A DNA stretch of 24,515 nt from Deltaproteobacteria bacterium. GTDB lineage: Bacteria > Desulfobacterota > Anaeroferrophillalia > Anaeroferrophillales > Tharpellaceae. Numbering within the stretch: position 1 is the first letter of the stretch; each line of letters opens with the position of its first letter. A model generated the notes under the pieces. The model saw nothing but the letters and a program-made list of their open reading frames with translations, was not told the DNA's origin and searched no databases. The position numbers and the translations under genes are program-made. This document shows positions 13,962-20,706 of this stretch, in pieces. Location: NCBI GenBank assembly GCA_030633185.1, contig DAOVTG010000010.1, positions 1 through 24,515 of the forward strand, read 5' to 3'.

Positions 13962-15392
13962 ATGAATACTAAACGCAGCCTGCAGTTTAAAATAACCGTC
14001 AGCCTGATCACTCTTTTGACCCTGCTTATCGGCATGCTTATCACGATCAATACCATCGACCAGAAGCGAGCCTTAAAAAACGAAGCTGGCCACGCTGCAG
14101 CCCTCCTCTCCCAGGCCATCCATAACGGCATCAAGGGACCTATGGCCGTCAATGATGCAAGGACCATAACCAACCTGATGAGCTCCATCAGGGTGGAGAT
14201 GGATGATATTGAAATCTTTATTTTCGATTTCAATCAAAAAATCAGCTACACTACCCATAAGGAGCTCGCCGGAAAAACTCTTGGGGAAACTCTGCAAAAT
14301 CCCGCTCTGAGCGGCGATATCAACGGTTTTCTCAATGGCAGCCAAGCGCTTGCCAAACCCCACGAAGAACTGATTGAAAACCGCCACTACATCAGCATTG
14401 CCAAACCTATCCTCAACGAAAAAACCTGCCATCACTGTCACGGCACCAACCGTAAAGTCTTAGGCGGTATCATGGTTCGCAAGAATATCGACAACACCTA
14501 TGCCATTAATGCCTCCCTGCGCCAAAAAAGCATAATGGTGGGCATCGCCGGTGCCCTGGTTGCCATTGTCTTACTCTATTTTCTAATTTCCCGCCAGGTC
14601 ATCGCCCCCATCGACCGCTTGAGCGGCAGCCTTAACGAAGGGGCCGACCAGGTTTCAAGTGCGGCCGGAGAGGTCTCCTCAACCAGTCAGTTGCTGGCGG
14701 AAGGCTCTTCGCAACAGGCTTCGGATCTGCAACAAACCAATCACTCTTTCAGCGAAATTGAGAAAAAAGCCAGAGATAACGCGGGGCATTCCGTCAAGGC
14801 TGATCAACTGGTTAATGAAACCATAACCATGATCACCTCGGTTCGAAGCTCTATGAATGAGATGATAGACTCTATGGAGAAGATCAAAGATGCCAGCCAG
14901 AAGACCCAGAAGATTATCAAAACTATCGACGAAATCGCTTTTCAGACCAATCTTCTAGCCCTCAATGCGGCGGTGGAGGCAGCTCGAGCCGGTGAGGCGG
15001 GCGCTGGTTTTGCCGTCGTTGCCGACGAAGTACGCAGCCTGGCCGGGCGCTCCGCTACGGCTGCGAAAGAGACCTCGTTGATGATTGCTGAAACCATGGA
15101 GAGGGTTAATCAGGGAGCGGAAGTCCTGGAGAGAACAAACAGCGATTTTGCCGCCGTCGATGAAGGTGCTGGCAAAACCCAGGCCATCATTGGCGAGATA
15201 ACAGAAAACTCAAATGCCCAGAGTGAATCTTTGATAACGATCAGCTCTTCTTTGACAAAAATCGACAATATCACGCAACAAAACGCCGCCAGTTCCGAAG
15301 AAGCCGCCGCCGCCTCGGAAGAACTCAGTGCTCAGGCCGAAGAGATGAAAGGTATGATCAGCCAGTTTCAAACCATGATCAAAGGGGGATGA
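13962..15392 (+). CDS. methyl-accepting chemotaxis protein with haem-binding periplasmic sensor
   Basis: I choose the ATG at 13962, not the TTG one codon earlier, because Shine-Dalgarno GGAGGGG (13948-13954) sits 7 bases upstream. This gives 476 residues. Membrane segment one (about 12-30) and two (about 188-210) enclose a periplasmic domain of about 155 residues that ends in KTCHHCHG, a CxxCH at residues 156-160. That permits covalent haem c. After the second segment only a vestigial HAMP-like start (VIAPIDRL) is seen, then a long coiled coil with the fully conserved chemoreceptor hairpin (EIAFQTNLLALNAAVEAARA, then GFAVVADEVR). No C-terminal NWETF-type CheR tether is present. Geobacter has similar haem-containing chemoreceptors with PAS-like domains, thought to sense redox state or gases. 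It is coupled to the upstream cytochrome gene. Confidence 0.92.
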   Translation: MNTKRSLQFKITVSLITLLTLLIGMLITINTIDQKRALKNEAGHAAALLSQAIHNGIKGPMAVNDARTITNLMSSIRVEMDDIEIFIFDFNQKISYTTHKELAGKTLGETLQNPALSGDINGFLNGSQALAKPHEELIENRHYISIAKPILNEKTCHHCHGTNRKVLGGIMVRKNIDNTYAINASLRQKSIMVGIAGALVAIVLLYFLISRQVIAPIDRLSGSLNEGADQVSSAAGEVSSTSQLLAEGSSQQASDLQQTNHSFSEIEKKARDNAGHSVKADQLVNETITMITSVRSSMNEMIDSMEKIKDASQKTQKIIKTIDEIAFQTNLLALNAAVEAARAGEAGAGFAVVADEVRSLAGRSATAAKETSLMIAETMERVNQGAEVLERTNSDFAAVDEGAGKTQAIIGEITENSNAQSESLITISSSLTKIDNITQQNAASSEEAAAASEELSAQAEEMKGMISQFQTMIKGG

Positions 15393-15465
15393 AAAAAGGG
15401 TGAAGGGTGAAGGCAAAAAAGGTATTGGCAACGACGAACTATTAACCTTGAAAGCAATTATTATT
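15393..15465. other. short convergent intergenic region
   Basis: This 73-base gap between the converging chemoreceptor and HDOD genes contains a partial tandem heptamer, GGGTGAA twice plus GG (15398-15413), and AT-rich sequence. I see no convincing GC-rich hairpin with a U tract, so no intrinsic terminator can be called for either side. Confidence 0.4.
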
Positions 15466-17202
15466 TTATGAAGCCAGGCTTACTGGAATAGCTCTCTCGT
15501 CCCGAGAATGGGTTGTGTATCTGGAGATTACGGCAGTGATCTCCTCTAAAGCCCGTTTCATTTTCTGACAATAGATATGCCGATAGCCGGTTCTGGCAAA
15601 GCCGGCGTTACGACCCTCCTGATCCAGCATATAAAAATTCTCCCGCAAGGCCGCAAGCGGTGCCTTGAGAGCATGCCCCATAACCAAAGACGAAGACGCC
15701 GAGGTAGAGGCTCCACTACCCAGAGTCTGTAATTTCTGAGAAAGATGATAAAAACGAATAGCTAACGCCAGCTGAACCGCATGTCCGAAAATCAGTTCCT
15801 TAAAAATCGGATCATCTTCGACCCCTTCCTCGTCAAGCCTAAGACAAAACGCACCAACCAGACGACGATTACTGTAGACCGGCAGAAAAACCCCTTGTTC
15901 ACGCTTTTGAGGAGAGAGGAAAAGAGTTGCAAGTTTGCGGTTTAGAGAATTGCCTCCAACCTTCTGATGATTATCGAAAGAGCTTAGCAGATCATCCTGC
16001 TGTCGCAAATTCTCAAGTTCATCGGCAGCCAGAAGAAGCCGGTGACCGAGCCTTGCAGAAGCTTCTTCCCCGGACGCAGACCGAACGGTCAGGCTCTGAT
16101 CCCGCGACTTAAAGAGCAAAATATAAACCGCTGCGACCCCGGAAAGATTCTCCAAATTTTCGAGGATACCGGCAAAGATATCATTAAGTTTAAAATTTTC
16201 CAGAAAAGAGCTGTAAGCCTTAAAAAGGGTTAATGAACGCTGTAGCAACTCCTCGTAATCGGGTTCGGAACCAGCATCGGTGTCTCTACCTTCCGGTTTA
16301 CAAACTGTCGGATGAGGTTTCAGATCCACCGACGACTGCCCGGGAACCTGCTCAAGCCCATACAAGGGAGCCTGTTCGACAAAAAGAGAAACGACCCGCT
16401 GCCAATCGAGACCGGACAACCCCGGCAAAGTAAATTTTTCAACCACATCCCCGAAGCCCAGCTTATCAGCTTTTAACTCAATGCATCGGGAGAGAATATT
16501 GGCAAAACCAACAAGCTCAGACAAAGAGTGGTCGGCATGAGTTGTAACCGCCGATCCACAGCCAGCGGCCAGACTCTCATGATGATGGGCCATCGCTTTG
16601 ACAAGTTCGCTGTCGAGTCCCCACTCACCGGCCACCCAGGCCCCCGCCTCGGTATGATCAACCCCGTAAGCAAGACTTTCCGCCTCCCTTTCCGAGAGAC
16701 CCCGAGACCTTAAATCGTGGTACACTGATGCCTGATCAAGAAAATTATACCAGAGAACCGGCTTGCCGATATCATGCAGGAGCCCGGCGATAAAAACTTT
16801 TTCACTATCAATCTCAACGACCATCTCTTCAGCCAAAATTTTGGCCAGCAAAGCGGTGGCTAAAGAGTGCTGGCAATAATTTTGAAAAAGGGCGGTAAAA
16901 CTCCCTTTACGGCGCGGGAAAATCGCCATAAAGGACTCACTGGCACAAAGAATTCGAATCGATTGACAACCTAAAAGAGCAATCGCGTGGCTGACAGTTA
17001 CAATTTTGTTGCTAAAATTGTAAAAAGGAGAGTTGGCCACCCGCAGGATGCGAGCCGTCAAACCCGGGTCTTCAAGAATTATCTCCGCCAATTCAGCAGC
17101 CGAACTGCGATCTTCGGCCAGCATCTTCAAAAGACGAGACAACACCCTCGGCGGTGAAGGCAAACGCAAACTCTGAGCGGAATGTTGGGCGGGGAAAACC
17201 AT
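15466..17202 (-). CDS. HDOD-GAF signalling protein with histidine-kinase-like dimerisation tail
   Basis: This is a 578-residue cytoplasmic protein. Residues about 12-215 form an HDOD domain (LPSPPRVLSRLLKML, LTARILRVANSPFY, then SHAIALLG). Unlike many HDOD proteins, it keeps HD-type metal residues (GLLHDIGK; VDHTEAGAW; AHHH). Residues about 310-465 look like a GAF domain. The tail (about 505-560) carries MGHALKAPLAALR, which resembles the phospho-acceptor H-box of HisKA with His510, but there is no ATPase domain after it. HDOD proteins act in bacterial signalling, and their ligands are mostly unknown. The start is the ATG at 17202 with Shine-Dalgarno GGGAG at 7-base spacing. It is the last gene of the minus-strand block, 110 bases after ttcA, and may have its own promoter. 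Confidence 0.85.
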   Translation of the reverse strand: MVFPAQHSAQSLRLPSPPRVLSRLLKMLAEDRSSAAELAEIILEDPGLTARILRVANSPFYNFSNKIVTVSHAIALLGCQSIRILCASESFMAIFPRRKGSFTALFQNYCQHSLATALLAKILAEEMVVEIDSEKVFIAGLLHDIGKPVLWYNFLDQASVYHDLRSRGLSEREAESLAYGVDHTEAGAWVAGEWGLDSELVKAMAHHHESLAAGCGSAVTTHADHSLSELVGFANILSRCIELKADKLGFGDVVEKFTLPGLSGLDWQRVVSLFVEQAPLYGLEQVPGQSSVDLKPHPTVCKPEGRDTDAGSEPDYEELLQRSLTLFKAYSSFLENFKLNDIFAGILENLENLSGVAAVYILLFKSRDQSLTVRSASGEEASARLGHRLLLAADELENLRQQDDLLSSFDNHQKVGGNSLNRKLATLFLSPQKREQGVFLPVYSNRRLVGAFCLRLDEEGVEDDPIFKELIFGHAVQLALAIRFYHLSQKLQTLGSGASTSASSSLVMGHALKAPLAALRENFYMLDQEGRNAGFARTGYRHIYCQKMKRALEEITAVISRYTTHSRDERAIPVSLAS

Positions 17203-17233
17203 GACCTATCTCCCTATAATGATTAACACGCGA

Positions 17234-17282
17234 TATGCTGTACACAACCCTATTAAAGGGGCTCATCCACATAAACAGCATA
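17234..17282. promoter_or_regulatory. 8-bp inverted repeat upstream of the HDOD gene
   Basis: TATGCTGT (17234-17241) and ACAGCATA (17275-17282) are exact inverted copies with centres 41 bases apart, about four helical turns. They lie in the ttcA-HDOD intergenic gap, 32 to 80 bases upstream of the HDOD start. The spacing would suit a DNA-looping or dimeric regulator site, or a long stem in the mRNA leader. No matching regulator is visible. Confidence 0.3.
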
Positions 17283-17312
17283 AATCATTCCAGAGAAAAA
17301 CCGCAAACTTTT

Positions 17313-18098
17313 TTAACTACCTTCTCCAACCTCCCGCCTCAAACAATCTGTCTCACCCAACAGATATTCATCACGAACATTATGCAAGGCATGAAAAAGG
17401 CTGTTTTTGACTTGGGGATTATCTTTCTGCAAATTGGCAAGCAGCTCTTTCATGGCTTTTCTTTTGCCAGTCGCTTTCTGAAAACGGCAAGGCCGGGAGT
17501 AGGTCGGCAAACCATGATGACGGCAGTAGGCGACCACCTCACCTTCATCCAGATAGGCTAGCGGTCGGATAATTGTCAATCTACCGGAAAAAAGCACCTG
17601 GTGCGGACGCATGGTACTGAAGCTGCTGCCATAAAAGAGATTTAAGAGAGCGGTTTCGAGAATGTCATCACGATGATGACCAAAGGCTATTTTGCTGATC
17701 GTATGTTTTGCAGCATAGCCAAAAAGAGCCTTTCGTTTCCAGCGGGAACAGTGAAAACAAGGATTTTCAGGAAGATCAGGATTAGCCAAACGATCGGCAA
17801 TATCGGTTTCAATCACTTCCAAGCGCAAACCCAATGCAGCGACCTGCTCGTCAAGACGCGCAACCCGCTGCCGATCCTCGCTCTCCCCCAGTGTCACATG
17901 AACCGGCCGCAAATGGTACGTAATGGGAATCCATTTTTTGCGGGTTTGCAGAATGTGCAGCAGAGCAAGACTATCTTTGCCCCCGGAGAGAGCGAGCAAC
18001 AAAGTATCGCCATCAACCGTCATTGCATAATCGGCCAGAGCCCGACCCAGACGCCGTTTAACTCTGCCGACAATTCCTTTACGTCGCTCCCGCGCCAT
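17313..18098 (-). CDS. ttcA: TtcA-type tRNA 2-thiocytidine synthetase (PP-loop, Fe-S)
   Basis: TtcA thiolates cytidine 32 of certain tRNAs using ATP and a [4Fe-4S] cluster. The 261-residue sequence shows the PP-loop ALSGGKDS (36-43), LRPVHV after the following strand, PCFHC with Cys114 and Cys117, GHHRDD (140-145), and RPLAYLDEGEV before RPC with Cys204. In characterised TtcA three cysteines bind the cluster (the CxxC pair and a later one), and all three have counterparts here. The second CxxC seen in E. coli is reduced to this single Cys204. The ATG at 18098 lies 58 bases after alr in the same direction. The protein is shorter than E. coli TtcA, as in many anaerobes. A related thiolation target cannot be excluded. 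Confidence 0.85.
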   Translation of the reverse strand: MARERRKGIVGRVKRRLGRALADYAMTVDGDTLLLALSGGKDSLALLHILQTRKKWIPITYHLRPVHVTLGESEDRQRVARLDEQVAALGLRLEVIETDIADRLANPDLPENPCFHCSRWKRKALFGYAAKHTISKIAFGHHRDDILETALLNLFYGSSFSTMRPHQVLFSGRLTIIRPLAYLDEGEVVAYCRHHGLPTYSRPCRFQKATGKRKAMKELLANLQKDNPQVKNSLFHALHNVRDEYLLGETDCLRREVGEGS

Positions 18099-18156
18099 AG
18101 TCCGCCGCTATTATAGATCTATTTTTAAGGCTGCACCACTCAAGAATACTTCCTCG

Positions 18157-19290
18157 CTAGGAGCGCAAATATTGACGCTTGACCCGGGGACTCCAGGCAC
18201 AAAAAACCTCGTACGAAATTGTCCCCAAAGTTGCAGCTAATTCTTCGGCGCTGATCTCTTCAGCTCCCTGGGTTCCGAGAATCACCACTTCATCACCGAT
18301 GGCAACCCCTTCAATAGCGCTCACATCAACCATCGTCCAGTCCATACAGACCCGGCCGGCGATCGGTGCCCGTTGGCCTCGAACCAGGACTTCGCCCAGG
18401 CCCGAAAGAGAACGCCTTAAACCATCAGCATAACCGATCGGCAACAGGGCAATATTTATCTCTTTGCGAGCCGTATAGGTACAACCATAACTGACACTTG
18501 AGCCCGGCTTAAGGGTTTTAAGGAGAACGATTCCGCTTTTTACGGTCATCACCGGCCGTAAATCAATCTTGTCCCGCAACCTATCATCGGGATATGAGCC
18601 ATAAAGAGCAATCCCGGCTCGGGCCTGATTGCAACCGGAAAAATCATAACGAACAATACCCGCACTGTTAGCCAGATGCAAGGCCAAAGGTTGCGAATCA
18701 GGCTCAAAAGACCCGGTGCAAACTGCAGCAAAAGCTTGCGCCTGATTCTCGGTGTAGCGTCTCTCCCACTCTTTTTCACCATCGGCAACCGCCAGATGCG
18801 AGAGCAAACCAACCAGATTTAAACCCGGCAACTCTTTAACCAAAGAGATGAAAGCAAGGGCTTCGGTTTTAAGCACCCCGGCCCGGCTCATGCCGGTATC
18901 GATTTTGACTTGAACGTCAACCGTTTTTCCTTTCTGTCGAGCAAAAGCGGAGAGCTGCTGAGCGCTCTCCGGCTCCCAGATTACCGGCACCATCCCACCT
19001 CGTAAAACCAGCGGCAGGTCTTCTTCATAGAGAACTCCGAGAATCAAGATGCTCTCTTTAATACCGAAGTCTTTGAGCGCTTGGGCTTCATTTACGGTGG
19101 CCACGGCAAAGCCGGGTACCCCGACCGCAGCCAGACAAGCGGCAATCGGCAACGCCCCGTGACCATAAGCATCGGCCTTAATCACTGGAATCACCGCAAC
19201 CTTTGGACCGGAACAAGTTTGCAATGCGGCATAGTTATGCACCAATGCGGCGAGATCAATTTCGGCGACTGTCGGACGTTTACTGAACAT
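18157..19290 (-). CDS. alr: alanine racemase
   Basis: This is a PLP enzyme interconverting L- and D-alanine for peptidoglycan synthesis. Its 377 residues match the family. PLP-binding Lys38 is in VIKADAYGHG (36-45), and the catalytic Tyr is in VSYGCTYTA with ALLPIGYADG following. RVCMDWTMVD is the family's substrate-entry motif. The start is the ATG at 19290, 12 bases after the UDP-glucuronate decarboxylase stop, so the two are co-transcribed. D-Ala made here is the residue that LdcA, at the other end of the window, removes during murein recycling. Confidence 0.96.
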   Translation of the reverse strand: MFSKRPTVAEIDLAALVHNYAALQTCSGPKVAVIPVIKADAYGHGALPIAACLAAVGVPGFAVATVNEAQALKDFGIKESILILGVLYEEDLPLVLRGGMVPVIWEPESAQQLSAFARQKGKTVDVQVKIDTGMSRAGVLKTEALAFISLVKELPGLNLVGLLSHLAVADGEKEWERRYTENQAQAFAAVCTGSFEPDSQPLALHLANSAGIVRYDFSGCNQARAGIALYGSYPDDRLRDKIDLRPVMTVKSGIVLLKTLKPGSSVSYGCTYTARKEINIALLPIGYADGLRRSLSGLGEVLVRGQRAPIAGRVCMDWTMVDVSAIEGVAIGDEVVILGTQGAEEISAEELAATLGTISYEVFCAWSPRVKRQYLRS

Positions 19291-19302
19291 AATTAAATTT
19301 CT

Positions 19303-20241
19303 CTACCCTTCAAGAACCTGGCGAAAGTAGTTGACAGCCTGCTGCAAACCTTCCCTAAGCTGCACTTTCGGCGTCCAGTCAAGCAGACTTTTGGCCTTGG
19401 AGATATCCGGACGACGCTGTATCGGATCATCTTCGGGCAGCGGCAGATGGGTTATTTCGGATTGACTATCGGTCAATTCCAGAACCAGTTCAGCCAGTTT
19501 CAACATCGTAAATTCACAAGGATTACCAAGATTGACCGGCCCCGCAAAGTGGTCAGATTCCATCAGCCGGTAGAGGGCTGCCACCAGATCATCGACATAA
19601 CAGAAAGAGCGGGTTTGCAAACCATCACCATAAATCGTCAGATCTTCACCACGCAGAGCCTGAACGATAAAATTGCTGACTACCCGACCATCATCAACCA
19701 ACATATTCGGGCCGTAGGTATTGAAAATCCGCGCTATTCTGATATCAACCCGATTCTGACGATGGTAGTCCATCATCAAGGTTTCAGCCACCCTTTTACC
19801 CTCATCATAACAGCTGCGTATACCAATCGGGTTGACATGGCCCCAATAGCTCTCGGTTTGTGGATGAACTAAAGGATCACCATAAACCTCCGAGGTCGAA
19901 GCCTGTAAAATTCTTGCCTTAACCCTTTTGGCCAACCCCAACATATTGATAACACCCATGACATTGGTCTTAACCGTTTTTACCGGGTTATACTGATAAT
20001 GAACCGGCGAGGCCGGGCAAGCAAGGTTGTAGATCCAATCAACCTCAAGAAGAATCGGCTCAGTAATATCATGGCGAATCAACTCAAAATCGTGACGCTC
20101 AACCAGCTCATCAATATTGCTTTTACGACCGGTAAAAAAATTATCAAGACAGAGGACTTCATGCCCTTTGGCCAACAGATAACGACAAAGATGACTACCG
20201 ATAAAACCGGCCCCACCGGTAACTAAAACTCTTTTTCCCAT
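19303..20241 (-). CDS. UDP-glucuronate decarboxylase (UDP-xylose synthase), SDR family
   Basis: This 312-residue extended short-chain dehydrogenase has GGAGFIGSHL (9-18) for NAD binding and the UXS-type opening LCLDNFFTGRKSNI. It also has NLACPASPVHYQ, STSEVYGDP, and catalytic Tyr/Lys in CYDEGKR, then RIFNTYGP. These phrases are specific to UDP-glucuronate decarboxylases, which make UDP-xylose through a 4-keto intermediate for capsule, lipopolysaccharide or exopolysaccharide. No signal or membrane segment is present. The ATG at 20241 comes 2 bases after the dut stop. No glycosyltransferase neighbours it, so the end use of UDP-xylose is unclear. A closely related nucleotide-sugar epimerase is less likely, given the SCYDEGKR and NLACPASP signatures. 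Confidence 0.92.
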   Translation of the reverse strand: MGKRVLVTGGAGFIGSHLCRYLLAKGHEVLCLDNFFTGRKSNIDELVERHDFELIRHDITEPILLEVDWIYNLACPASPVHYQYNPVKTVKTNVMGVINMLGLAKRVKARILQASTSEVYGDPLVHPQTESYWGHVNPIGIRSCYDEGKRVAETLMMDYHRQNRVDIRIARIFNTYGPNMLVDDGRVVSNFIVQALRGEDLTIYGDGLQTRSFCYVDDLVAALYRLMESDHFAGPVNLGNPCEFTMLKLAELVLELTDSQSEITHLPLPEDDPIQRRPDISKAKSLLDWTPKVQLREGLQQAVNYFRQVLEG

Positions 20242-20243
20242 TG

Positions 20244-20693
20244 TTAATATCCTCCTGTGTGGCCAAAGCCGCCGCTACCCCGTTCACTATCCTCAAGATT
20301 TTCAACCAGATCCCATTTGCAACGTGCTACCGGAGCAACAATCATTTGGGCAATACGCTCACCATCACTGATAATAAAGTCGGTCTGACCATGATTAATC
20401 ATAATCACGGAAATTTCCCCCCGATAGTCGGCATCAATGGTTCCCGGAGAGTTCACCAAGGTAATCCCATGCTTTACGGCAAGACCGCTGCGCGGCCTTA
20501 TCTGAGCCTCATAAGATGAAGGCAGAGCGATCGCAATTCCGGTCGGCACCAGCCTCCGTTGGCCCGGTGACAAAACCAGATCATCATCAAGTACGGCATA
20601 AAGATCCATCCCGGCCGCCTGCTCCGTCATATAACGCGGCAGACGGGCCTTGGCCCGACAACGGATAATTTTTACTTCAATCTCATTTTTCAT
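20244..20693 (-). CDS. dut: dUTP diphosphatase
   Basis: This trimeric dUTPase hydrolyses dUTP to dUMP, keeping uracil out of DNA and feeding dTMP synthesis. All five family motifs are visible: AGMDLYA (1), RPRSGLA (2), NSPGTIDADYRGE with the sugar-stacking Tyr (3), DGERIAQM (4), and the Gly-rich C-terminal arm RGSGGFGHTG (5). I place the start at the ATG at 20693, giving 149 residues. The frame stays open to 20726, but that would add an 11-residue stretch overlapping the upstream clc gene and not seen in the family. The chosen start is 13 bases after the clc stop. Confidence 0.93.
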   Translation of the reverse strand: MKNEIEVKIIRCRAKARLPRYMTEQAAGMDLYAVLDDDLVLSPGQRRLVPTGIAIALPSSYEAQIRPRSGLAVKHGITLVNSPGTIDADYRGEISVIMINHGQTDFIISDGERIAQMIVAPVARCKWDLVENLEDSERGSGGFGHTGGY

Positions 20694-20706
20694 AAATACA
20701 CATCCA

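Noticed and set aside
15398..15413. GGGTGAAGGGTGAAGG heptamer repeat
   Set aside because: Only 2.3 copies, so too short to call a repeat array or a phase-variation tract.
15475..15485. AAGCC-A-GGCTT inverted repeat as a terminator for the chemoreceptor gene
   Set aside because: It lies inside the HDOD coding end, has a one-base loop and no U tract.
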